From: Lineus longissimus
Taxonomy: Eukaryota > Nemertea > Pilidiophora > Heteronemertea > Lineidae
Reading direction: 5' to 3'
Length of the DNA stretch: 64,000 nucleotides
NCBI RefSeq assembly: GCF_910592395.1
Contig: NC_088308.1
Span: 4,898,001 to 4,962,000, forward strand
Shown here: piece after piece, positions 48,510 to 57,202 of the stretch
Numbering within the stretch: position 1 is the first letter of the stretch
Layout of the letters: every line of letters begins with the position of its first letter
Notes under the pieces: model-generated
Databases searched by the model: none
Told to the model about the DNA's origin: nothing
What the model saw: the letters and a program-made list of their open reading frames with translations, nothing else
Position numbers and translations under genes: made by a program

Positions 48510-50042
48510 CTATCGGCGCATATTGGCATCATCATGATAATCATCTGGAAGTGGATCGTTTCTGCGAATGGCCAAGTTGTGGAGACATGCTGTAGCCATG
48601 ATTATGGCCATATTGTGCTGCAACTAAAAAAATCATGCCAGTTAGTATAACCGATCGCGAACTGGTATCCAAGCAGATAAAAATTCAGGGTTCACCATTC
48701 TGTTGGAAGCCATTACACTGTAAAAAAACGGTATTAGCCCGGCACCGAAAAATTGTATTGACCAGGTCTGAATATCGTAATTTCGTATTCCAAAATGGTA
48801 CCGGAAATTCTGAATACAATTTAGTGGTATTCACTCAAATGTCAATACCAGTTTTTGGTACTGACAGATTCAATACCATTTAATGGTACCAGCTCAGTAC
48901 CAAATTATAGTATCGCCCCAGTACCAAATTATGGTGTTGAGGAAGTCATCACCAAAAATCGGTATAGGTCCTTAATGAATACAAAATTTTGGTGTTGAAC
49001 CCAGCACCATTTTTTAGTATTCAGACGGTACCGTTTTTTCAACAATGTAGGCCAATCGGAGTCCTATGGTATGGTTCAGGTTAGGTGAGGCTTGTAAGCA
49101 TGAGGTCGATGTCAAATATAGGTGAGTGGTGGGGTGAAATTTGTTAAATCTCCTGGATTTACTTACTGAACATCGAAGGGTATTTCCCCTACCAACAGCG
49201 TGGAATCGTCATTTCCAAACCCCAAACGCTCTCTCGACGACCCCTCTTGTCCTCCTTTGGGCTTGATTGTAATTCCGCTCTGCAACGTTTCTTGGTTCAC
49301 GAACCGGAGTCAACATATATCTGGTGCACGTGTATGCTGGGTCACCCAGCAAAATACCCTGGAGCTCTCCTGCTCTGAATCTTTGGCAAAGTCGTGATTC
49401 CTCAAAGATTCTGGAATCGTGCGCAGAGCCGTACCATCTGGAGACGACATTGGTGAAGCATAACTCATGGTCACAAACAAGTTGGCAGTTCAGGCTATAG
49501 TAACCCTTTCGATTCATGAAACGCTGGGCATTAATTCCTCCTGGGTTTGCGATGGGAACGTGCGAACCATCGATAGCACCAATTACACCTGGGAATTGCG
49601 CAATATCGCGGAATCCTTGCTGCACCCTTAGTCGTTCCGCCTGGGTTTCGGGAAAAGTTATGAAATTTCCCTTTCTATCACATATTTCCCTTGTGACTCG
49701 ATGGATAGCTTCGCCGCAGGCCCATTGTGACACACCACAGGTATCTCCAGTGACATGTTGAAATGCACCATTTGCATAAAATCGAAGAGCAATCGCCAGT
49801 TGCAAAAGTGGTGCAAGTGCTTGGTTTCGCCGAGTTGGCCGACGTAGGTCTTCACTGATGAGATCGAGTAGCCATCGAAATGTTTCTTTAGAAATTCGAA
49901 AGCGCCTCAAGAACTTCGGGTCTGACAGTTCCTCTAAAGGATTTTCTCTGTCCCTGAACACCCTCATGCGTCTTCTCTGAATTTCATTTTCATGCTCCTC
50001 TCGTTCGTCTTGTGCAAATTCAAGTATAGCGAGAGCATCCAT
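48510..50042 (-). pseudogene. HARBI1-like DDE transposase with one premature stop
   Basis: Exon 1 is 50042-49167 (ATG at 50042, MDALAILEFAQDE) and ends at a perfect GTAAGT. Exon 2 is 48623-48510, in phase 0, adding LQHNMAIIMATACLHNLAIR and a TAG. Catalytic residues are visible: Asp158 in GAIDGSH, Asp234 in GDPAY and Glu270 in VVERAFG. The family normally continues VWKRRF; here the codon after VWK (278) is TGA followed by CGA, consistent with a CGA-to-TGA transition. Beyond it the frame stays open to the intron. The product would lose the C-terminal helix after the catalytic Glu. The enzyme normally cuts and pastes elements bearing these ends. A frame extending 12 nt upstream begins only with GTG, so the ATG was chosen. 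Confidence 0.85.
48716..49047. mobile_element. MITE nested in the transposase intron
   Basis: Ends CACTGTAAAAAAACGGTA and, inward from the right, CATTGTTGAAAAAACGGTACC form terminal inverted repeats, flanked by TA on both sides. The interior is built of short TACC/GGTA palindromic motifs (GTACCAAATTATAGTA and relatives). No coding capacity. TA duplication suggests a Tc1/mariner-type source. It lies wholly inside the intron between transposase exons, so it did not itself break the gene. Confidence 0.65.
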
Positions 50043-50297
50043 TCTGCCGACCACACGCCGTAACCTCCTCTACATGTATGAATCATAAGCTTAAACAGCT
50101 GCAAAACAAGCCCCCAGGTATGTTTTTCAATTCCTTTGTTATTTAGACACCCTAGTCTATCTTGGATGACAGTTTTAGACACGTCCAAACTAAACATCCT
50201 TCTGTAGTAGCTGTTTATGCTAAACGATAGATTTAGACTTGTCTAGGCGATTTAGACTTGTCTAAGAGAAAAATACCTTTTATAAGTTCGGGCCTTG

Positions 50298-50387
50298 GTG
50301 TTTAATATCTCTGTGAGATACAAAATAATAAACCAAATAATAAACCAAATTGATAATAATCCCGGTACGGTATCTGATTCATTTAGC
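50298..50387. other. foldback loop, right spacer
   Basis: Short AT-rich spacer beyond the Harbinger right end. Confidence 0.4.
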
Positions 50388-50423
50388 CAGAGTCATTCTA
50401 AACAGTTGTTTAGAATGACTCTG
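50388..50423. repeat. perfect 36-bp hairpin flanked by ATTTAGC repeats
   Basis: Arms CAGAGTCATTCTAAACA and its exact complement around a GT loop. ATTTAGC stands immediately outside both arms (50381-50387 and 50424-50430, with a C following each copy or overlapping the arm). The layout is that of a minimal inverted-repeat insertion with a 7-bp duplication. Confidence 0.8.
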
Positions 50424-51339
50424 ATTTAGCCCTGTGGATCCGGTGTAAAAGTAAAAAGTGTCCCCCCTGGAAAAAGTGTCCGGCCCTATTGTATTCTGCA
50501 ATATGGTTCTATAGAGACCCTGACCGTCAATAGCTCAGAGATTGAAGCGCATAATAGAATCCTTTATTCCCGGACATTTTAACCTAGGACATTTTAAACT
50601 TCTCACCGGCATGAAAAAGTTTATTTTTAAACTGAAGTGCTTGTCCCCGAATTATATAATTATTCGAGCAAAGCAAAGTGGGGCTACATCGAGATAGGCC
50701 AACTACTATGACCGCGGGTTACCGGTTGCAGGTCGCCTGTACAAAATAAATAATTGTATACGCCTACTGTGTCCGCAGGTTTTAGCCGGTGCTAGAATAG
50801 CACCACACATAGGCCTATTACAGGTATAAAAAAAGGTATTTTTACAGGCGACCCGCAAACGGCTAAAACCCGCGGACACAGTAGCCTAGACTAGTAAGCC
50901 TACTGGTATAATACCTGGTTTTACCTGTAATATGCCTATGTGCAGTGACATGCCTAGCACCGGCTATAACCCTCGGACACAGAAGACATTATTCATCTTC
51001 TCATCCTCGATCAATTGCTGGCTAAAAAGGCCTAGGCTTAGGCCTAGATGTACATGTATAATAATATACTCTGTCTGCGGGTTTAAGCCGGTTGCAAGTC
51101 GCCTGTACTTAATACTGAAATAACATTCATTTTGAGGAAAGGGGGCCATTATCAAAGGCCCCTTATTTTCAGGTATAAAGCGTACGCATTAGGCTGTCTA
51201 GACTGCTCGACTAAAGCAGCGTCTCAATAGTCCCCGCAGAAACAGGATGGGGTGTATGTTTCAGAGAGAGACGAAACACGCATATCTCCCGGGCATAAAT
51301 TTGTCCCTGGTAGATCGAGATGGCCTTACAAGGACAAGT
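50424..51339. repeat. foldback loop region with CCGGTTGCAGGTCGCCTGTA repeats
   Basis: From about 50700 to 51130 a block (phrases ACTGTGTCCGC, GGTTTTAGCCGG, GGTCGCCTGTA) recurs in both orientations. TGTCCGCAGGTTTTAGCCGG near 50770 pairs with a complement near 50862, with further copies near 50960 and 51070. No coding sequence. The remainder is featureless. Confidence 0.6.
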
Positions 51340-51559
51340 CCTGTGGGGAGGGGGGGGGGGGGCTAGGCCTACCAAGATGAGACAGATAGTCGCAAAGGGC
51401 ATGTCACAACCTATGATATCATAGACAGAATCAATGTGTCCTGTGGGGGGGGGGGGGGGCTAGACCTACCAAGATGAGACAGATCGCAAAGAACAACATA
51501 CTGCTGCTGTGCTGCTGACAGTGTCCTACATAGGCAAGACCAAGGTGTCCTTACTAAGA

Positions 51560-51975
51560 TGCAGATAGTGGTAAAAAGGGCAGTCACAACCGACCTAGTA
51601 GAGCGAATTCAACGAAGAGGAGCGCGATTTTTTTTGTCACCAATGAATACAGAGACCGAAGACCAGGATCTGTCACCCGCCAACTCCAAACCCTACAGTG
51701 GGATACACTCAAAGAGAGAAGGAAGGCATCACTACAGTGCTTTACAATATCCGGCACAGCCTCGTGGACTTCGTCGCCCCAGACTCCATCACCATGGGCG
51801 ACCCAAGGACCCGAGGCCTGGACAGATACCACCCAGCAAGAGGCATCATCCTTCTTCCACAGAACGATCAGAAGCTGGAACACCCTCCCAGAAGCGACAA
51901 CATCTGCCAAGACCCCTAGCCTCCAGCTCCGCGTAGACCACAACTATTTTAACCACCAGATTTTATCGTTTTAAT
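51560..51975 (+). pseudogene. dead non-LTR reverse-transcriptase tail, right arm
   Basis: Mirror of the left-arm relic: VTTDLVERIQRRGARFF, then VLYNIRHSLVDF in another frame, then SSFFHRTIRSWNTLPE in a third. Frameshift positions are the same as in the left arm; only a few residues differ. The relic was therefore already dead when the arms were formed or last homogenised. Confidence 0.7.
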
Positions 51976-52080
51976 CGCACCGACCAAGATTTTATAAACG
52001 TCTGTGCACCGTCTGCGTAATGAGCAACTACTTCATGGTTAATAACGCGCAAACTGCGCCCTACCATTTAGGCCTACCGG

Positions 52081-52105
52081 AAGATGATGATGATGATGAT
52101 GCGGA
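52081..52105. repeat. GAT microsatellite in the right arm
   Basis: (GAT)n-type tract, mirrored as CATCATCAT at about 44880 in the left arm. Confidence 0.7.
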
Positions 52106-53849
52106 TAATGATGTTAATAATATTAGGCAGGACCAAATTTGGTGTCCTCTAGTAGCCTAGCCTATCAGGATAGTCGCTGGAGACAAGTCACAACCCATAG
52201 TTCGGAGAGATGAGACAATTAACAGTGAGGATTGTCACAACCTTTAGGCCTATATACTTCATAAGGCAGGGGGTGTAGGCCTAGTGTTTCACCCAGCTGG
52301 TGTCTTATTCCGAGAGTAGGCCTAAAGATGAGACAACAGTCGCCGAGGACATGTCACGACACAACCTATCTCTAGGCCTAGCCTATTTATAAGAGTCCCC
52401 CCCTCTCCCACCCGCCTGCTGCATTGCTATATCCCATCCAACTTCGGTAGTGCTCGGCAATTTTGATACGAACATCTACGAATGAAGCCTGGACTTCCTT
52501 ATGTCTAATTGGAGTTGCCTTGGTGACGAGCGCGGGAAGGAGTCAATTAGGAATAGGGCATACACTGCAGCGTGTGTGTACATCAACAGACTGTATGTGC
52601 ACACACGCATGCACGTACAGTAGTAGGCCTACACAAGTCATGGAGTAGTGCGCTGTTACACATCCGTGAACAGGGTATCAATATCTTTGTTCCAAAAACA
52701 TTAACATATAAGGACAAAAAATTTCAAAATCAATAAGAAATATGAAACGGACGGAAGAAAGAACAGATGACAAGGACCTAATAAATATGTCCATAACATC
52801 TCTGAAACGAGGCCTATTACTTCATGACTTTGCCAGGCCAATATATTTGTACTACATGCACATGTACATTGTATCTTTTATCTTATCCAGGCTTCAGAAT
52901 TATGTTTATCTGAAGTCTAGCTTGTGTCTGCATGCGATTTGATGTCATATTTACGAAATTCGGTTGATTTGTCGTGAAACCGGTAGCGCATTTTAGAGAA
53001 CCCACTGCGGTCATAGGCTTTCATACTTTCAGAGATGCAGTTTCAAAGTTGAGTTGGTGTCTTTCAGAGTTGAAACTGTTTCAGAGTTGATCCGTAACAG
53101 ACGTAGGCCTATCAAGGGCGGAGTGCCCCAACCCAAAGGAGAATCCTTGTAGAAGATGTCCCTGGTCGATATTACAGTTACAGGGATAGTCTCCTCTGAG
53201 GGGGCAGGCCAAAGGAGAATCCTTCTAGAAGATGTCCATGTTCGTCATTGCAGTTGCATAGATAGTCTCCTCTATGGGGCAGGCCTAGTAGAACCCACAC
53301 CGTGGATGACATGGCATGCAGTAGGCCTATCAAGGGCGGAGTGCCCCAACCCAAAGGAGAATCCTTCTAGAAGATGTCCCTGTTCGTCATTGCAGTTGCA
53401 TAGATAGTCTCCTCTGAGGGGGTAGGCCTGGTAAAACCTATCCTGGTTGAGATGGCATGTAGTAGACCTATCAAGAGCAGTGCCTCATCCCAAGAGAGAA
53501 TCCAGACGGAGGAAAGAACAGATGACAATGACCTAATATGTCCATAACATCTCTGAAGCAAGGCCTATACTTCATGACTTTGCCAGGCCAATATATATGT
53601 ACTACATGCACATGTACATTGTATCTTTTATCCAGGCTTCAGAATTATGTATGTCTGAAGTCTAGCTTGTGTCTGCATGCGATTTGATATCATATTTACG
53701 GAATTCGGATGATTTGTCGTGAAACCGGTAGCGCATTTTAGAGACCTCACTGCGGTCTTAGGCTAACTAATCATCAAAAGAAACCAAGGTGATCATTAAT
53801 AAAATTATTCCAACCACAGGTAGCATCGTTGTCGAACAAACCGTCCCGG

Positions 53850-54177
53850 GTATACCACATCTCCACTCAACCCTACCCGGGTGACCCGGTATAACGCAAC
53901 CTCCTAACAACATATCACGGACCAGCCCGGTATAATGCAAACTTCATCCAACCCTACCCGGGCCGCTACGTAGCGCCCCGGTACAACGCAATCTCCCGAC
54001 AGCCTATCACGGAGCGGCCCGGTATAACGCCAACTCCATCCAACCCTTCCCGGGCCGCTACGTAGCGCCCCGGGACAATGCTATCTCCAAACAATCTGTC
54101 CCGGGCCGCTACGTAGCGCCCCGGGACAAACCTATCTCCAAACAATCTGTCCCGGGGCGCTACGTAGCGACCCGGGT
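53850..54177 (-). repeat. tandem array of GC-rich palindromes, right arm
   Basis: Inverted counterpart of 42945-43270, with the same CGCTACGTAGCG cores and spacers and the same order of decayed units. Confidence 0.85.
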
Positions 54178-54442
54178 CACTATCTAGGCCTATTTTACTG
54201 CTGGGGTAATTAGCGCTATCTATCAATGTGCACCGGGCCTAGAAATTCTCAGTGATTACGACCATTGTCATGGAGTTTTATCTTATTTTGTACCGGGAGT
54301 CGACCTTATGGACTGTAAGAGCCGTGGTGATGAACTTTTGTTCCACTTTGACCGTGGGTCGCAGATCATTTGATAGGGGCAGTACCGGTATTGGTGTTGG
54401 TAGACATATGCCCAATCCCAGAAATAATAAATCCCAATCCAT

Positions 54443-55423
54443 TTAATAGACTGTTTTTAATGCTCTCTTCAACATTGATGAGACATCTTGGCGAAACTTC
54501 TTACAGCCCAAACAATATGTGTAGAAATTAACCGAGGGGTTGAGAAAAGCTAAGAAAACTTCGAACTCATAGGTTATCTTCCTTATCATTGCTGATTTTG
54601 CAGTTAAAACTTGGTTTGGATCCCAGATCAGTTGATCAAATGTGAAGGGAAGGTTGGTCACGAAAAACACTGACGTCACCAGCAACAACATCAGCGTGAT
54701 TTGGCCATCTTGTGATGTTTTACCAGATGCCGTAAGCCTTGACTTCCGTTTCCGGATCTTTTCTTGGATGAGTGTAGTTATAATTGAGATATTGAAGATA
54801 AATATCAAACAAAATGGTGTCGTAAAAAGACCATATGATTGGAGGCCATGAAGCACGCTGTAGGCGGCAACAGGTATAACTGGTAAGAATGTGCAGATTT
54901 CTTTCATAACCAAGGCTGTTTCGTCTACTGTACGGAAACTGTATGGTATCAAAACACTCATTTCTAACATGACAATACACCCAGCGATCATCCGACATCG
55001 TCTCATCGTGCTCCATGACATCACCTTCAAGGGAAATCGGACCGCTAGGAAACGGTCAAAGGTCATGGCCGCTGTCGTCCAATTGGAGAGCCCGTACACG
55101 CAGGTGAAGGCTGCCATGATCGGGCAAACGGCGCTGCCGAATTGTAATAGCATGAATGTTGGATGATAGGCTATCATCGTTCTGATGACGTTATGGCCAA
55201 GGCTAGTGGTATCACATATTGCAAGCATCCTCATGAAGAAACACGTCGTCTGCTTAGAATATTGCGGCTGCTTCAGAACCGAATATATGAGGAGGTTACC
55301 GACCAGTCCTCCGACGATGATAAATGGTGGAAAAACTTTATTCAATGCGAAGAGAATGATGGAAGATATCCTGACCTCTTCTTCTGAGAGAGTGCCTTCG
55401 GCTGTTGTGGTTGCCATCATCAT
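54443..55423 (-). CDS. class A orphan GPCR, paralogue 1, C-terminus altered by the foldback insertion
   Basis: Intronless, 326 aa. Seven membrane segments with GNLL (Asn1.50), LAICDT (Asp2.50), Cys near 3.25 and KEIC in ECL2, DRF in place of DRY, NLPF in TM6 and NPSVNFYTY in TM7, followed by a short basic tail. It resembles lophotrochozoan neuropeptide-type receptors; the ligand is unknown. It is about 90% identical to the next gene upstream (57202-56222), so a recent tandem duplicate. Bases 54443-54454, coding the final TVY and the TAA stop, belong to the terminal repeat of the foldback element. Joining the left flank of the element suggests the earlier tail was LNGT plus stop, similar in length to the paralogue's LSVI. 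The receptor core is intact; the native 3' UTR is now separated from the gene by nearly 12 kb. Confidence 0.9.
   Translation of the reverse strand: MMMATTTAEGTLSEEEVRISSIILFALNKVFPPFIIVGGLVGNLLIYSVLKQPQYSKQTTCFFMRMLAICDTTSLGHNVIRTMIAYHPTFMLLQFGSAVCPIMAAFTCVYGLSNWTTAAMTFDRFLAVRFPLKVMSWSTMRRCRMIAGCIVMLEMSVLIPYSFRTVDETALVMKEICTFLPVIPVAAYSVLHGLQSYGLFTTPFCLIFIFNISIITTLIQEKIRKRKSRLTASGKTSQDGQITLMLLLVTSVFFVTNLPFTFDQLIWDPNQVLTAKSAMIRKITYEFEVFLAFLNPSVNFYTYCLGCKKFRQDVSSMLKRALKTVY
54455..54460. other. right target-site duplication of the foldback element
   Basis: TTTTAA directly after AGACTGT, matching 42662-42667. It also encodes part of the Leu-Lys codons of the GPCR. Confidence 0.8.
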
Positions 55424-56221
55424 GTTAGTTTCCTCTGCTACATGACCAACATCTTAATCAACTCACCAGTATCAGCCTCCACCGCGTTCGTTCCAACATG
55501 TATAGGGCATGTAGGCTTAATATCGGTACTTTCGTCAGATATTAGGAAGGCTGTTTTTTTTTATCTTGAGTTTTTCTCTCAATCACGGACATAAATCATG
55601 TAGACACTGTGACAGTGTTACCCTTTCGCAGCATTGCTGTGTTTGAGCGCCATTTCAACTGATTTCAACCACAGCGCGTTTTTCGTATACATGAACATAT
55701 ACACTTGAAATAAACTTTCCTAATATATACATGTATCAACATTGATTCGAGCTCTCAATGAGTAAAAATGTTTGACAAATTTAGAAATATCGAGAACGTG
55801 TCATACTATGAGGCAGGAAAATACAGTAAAAATCTGATTAATAGGTACCAGCAAGTATGTGCCTCAAGGCAAAATGTCAAATCTGCTGTAGGGCCCACCT
55901 TACAAATTCAAGTAGCAGCCTCTCTCAGACTTACTAGATATAATTGGCGACAAAAAATGGCAGCGATACACGCCATTCGCCTCGTGCAAGCGCCGACGAA
56001 CAATGTCCATGGGAGAGCTGGTGAGATCGCAAGCGAGGGTGTTGCTACTTTGTCCTTCTCAAGCGACAACCTCTCTAGAAATCTCGGAGTGTCCCATCTC
56101 AGGTCAGTGGTTTTACGACGACCGCGCGTCTGGTTGCGCCAGTTGACTTCGTGTCTCTAAGGTTTTTCTCCTCGAATATGTGCAAATCATAACTGCATTC
56201 TTTAATTGCTGGTGTTCATAT
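55424..56221. other. spacer between tandem GPCRs
   Basis: Contains the upstream region of paralogue 1. A block at 55704-55795 (CTTGAAATAAACTTTC, AATGAGTAAA, TTTGACAA, TTAGAA) is shared with 57945-58005 upstream of paralogue 2, so the duplication included 5' flank. The plus-strand 130-codon frame at 55768-56160 has no family signature. Confidence 0.55.
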
Positions 56222-57202
56222 CTATATTACGCTCAATTTTAATGCTCTCTTCAACACAGATGAGACGTCTTGGCGAAACTTTTTACTGCCCAAACAATAT
56301 GTGTAGAAATTAACCGAGGGGTTGAGAAAAAGTAAGAATACTTCGAACTCATAGGTTATCTTCCTTATCATTGCTAATCTTGGAGTCAAAACTTGGTTTG
56401 GATCCCAGATCAGTTGATCAAATGTGAAGGGAAGGTTGGTCACGAAAAACACTGACGTCACCAGCAACAACATCAGCGTGATTTGGCCATCTTGTGATGT
56501 TTTACCAGAAGACGTAAGCATTGACTTCCGTTTCCGGATCTTTTCTTGGATGAGTGTAGTAATAATTGAGATATTGAAGATGAATATCAAACAAAATGGC
56601 GTCGTAAAGAGACCATATGATTGGAGGCCATGAAGCACGCTGTAGGCGGCAACAGGTATGACTGGTAAGAATGTGCAGATTTCTTTCATAACCAAGGCTG
56701 TTTCGTCTACTGTACGGAAACTGTATGGTATCAAAACACTCATTTCTAAAATGACAATACACCCAACGATCATCCTACATCGTCTCATCGTGCTCCATGA
56801 CGCTACCTTTAGAGGATATCTGACAGCAAGGAAACGGTCAAAGGTCATGGCTGCTGTCGTCCAATTGGAGAGCCCGTACACGCAGGTGAAGGCCGCCATG
56901 ATCGGACAAACGGCGCTGCCGGATTGTAATAGCATGAATGTTGGATGATAGGCTATCACTGTTCTGATGACGTTATGGCCAAGGCTAGTGGTATCACATA
57001 TTGCAAGCATCCTCATGAAGAAACACGTCGTCTGTTTAGAATATTGCGGTTGCTTTAGAACCAAATATATGAGGAGGTTACCGACCAGTCCTCCAACGAT
57101 TACAGCAGGTGGAAGAATCTTATTCAAAGTAAAGAGAACAATTGAAGATATTCTTGCTTCTTCCTCAGACAGTGCATCATCGACAGATCTTGTTGTCGCC
57201 AT
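56222..57202 (-). CDS. class A orphan GPCR, paralogue 2
   Basis: Intronless, 326 aa, ATG at 57202 (MATTRSVDDALSEEEA). Motifs match paralogue 1: GNLLIY in TM1, LAICDT in TM2, DRF at the end of TM3, conserved Cys pair, NLPF in TM6 and NPSVNFYTYC in TM7. The tail ends RALKLSVI. It keeps the uninterrupted TCAATTTTAATGCTC stretch at its 3' end, which serves as the empty-site reference for the foldback insertion in paralogue 1. Substitutions between the two are spread thinly, with the N-terminus most different. A cell-surface peptide receptor role is inferred from family only. Confidence 0.9.
   Translation of the reverse strand: MATTRSVDDALSEEEARISSIVLFTLNKILPPAVIVGGLVGNLLIYLVLKQPQYSKQTTCFFMRMLAICDTTSLGHNVIRTVIAYHPTFMLLQSGSAVCPIMAAFTCVYGLSNWTTAAMTFDRFLAVRYPLKVASWSTMRRCRMIVGCIVILEMSVLIPYSFRTVDETALVMKEICTFLPVIPVAAYSVLHGLQSYGLFTTPFCLIFIFNISIITTLIQEKIRKRKSMLTSSGKTSQDGQITLMLLLVTSVFFVTNLPFTFDQLIWDPNQVLTPRLAMIRKITYEFEVFLLFLNPSVNFYTYCLGSKKFRQDVSSVLKRALKLSVI

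Larger units (their letters stand above)
46884..50294. mobile_element. PIF/Harbinger DNA transposon, 3,411 bp
   Basis: Terminal inverted repeats are GGGCCGAACTTATAAA at the left and, read inward, GGCCCGAACTTATAAA at the right (one mismatch). TTG on both sides (46881-46883 and 50295-50297) is a 3-bp duplication, as expected of this superfamily. It carries the two diagnostic convergent genes: a Myb/SANT-like DNA-binding protein (+) and a HARBI1-type DDE transposase (-). Subterminal TTAGACTTGTCTA-type palindromes lie at the right end, with weaker counterparts at the left. The flanking AAACAC and GTGTTT make the target a near-palindrome. It is nested in the loop of the foldback element. Confidence 0.92.
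42668..54454. mobile_element. foldback-like element with about 3-kb inverted arms, 11,787 bp
   Basis: Left arm (42668 to about 45638) and right arm (about 51340 to 54454) are near-identical inverted copies. In the outermost 250 bp only two substitutions were noticed. The ends are symmetrical (ACAGTCTATTAAATGG inward from each side) and flanked by TTTTAA duplications. The arms consist largely of tandem and dispersed subrepeats, the hallmark of foldback (FB/TU/Galileo-type) elements. No transposase attributable to this element was found: the only transposase-related genes belong to a Harbinger transposon nested in the loop. The element is therefore probably non-autonomous. The 6-bp duplication and ACAGTC ends do not let me assign a superfamily. 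The right end lies inside the last codons of a GPCR gene. An assembly-made inversion is argued against by the duplication, the preserved empty site in the paralogue, and small differences between arms. Confidence 0.8.
51340..54454 (-). repeat. foldback right inverted arm
   Basis: Inverted copy of 42668-45638, nearly identical where compared. It differs by an extra tandem unit around 53160-53340 (containing GGAGAATCCTTCTAGAAGAT), making it about 140 bp longer. It holds two poly-G units of the minisatellite (51340-51480), the reverse-transcriptase relic, both 260-bp direct repeats and the palindrome array (53850-54177). Confidence 0.85.

Noticed and set aside
42668-54454. Polinton/Maverick element
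   Set aside because: 6-bp duplication and long inverted repeats fit, but the ends start ACAGTC and no polymerase B, integrase or capsid gene is present.
42668-54454. The whole 11.8-kb structure as one giant Harbinger with 3-kb terminal repeats
   Set aside because: The Harbinger has its own ends and TTG duplication at 46884-50294; the outer ends and 6-bp duplication differ.
42668-54454. Assembly artefact (false inverted duplication)
   Set aside because: Target duplication, paralogue empty site, arm substitutions and a copy-number difference between arms all argue for a real insertion; long reads would settle it.
55768-56160. 130-codon plus-strand frame between the GPCRs
   Set aside because: No motif or codon bias, and its first part is the duplicated flank shared with 57.9 kb, where the frame is not kept.
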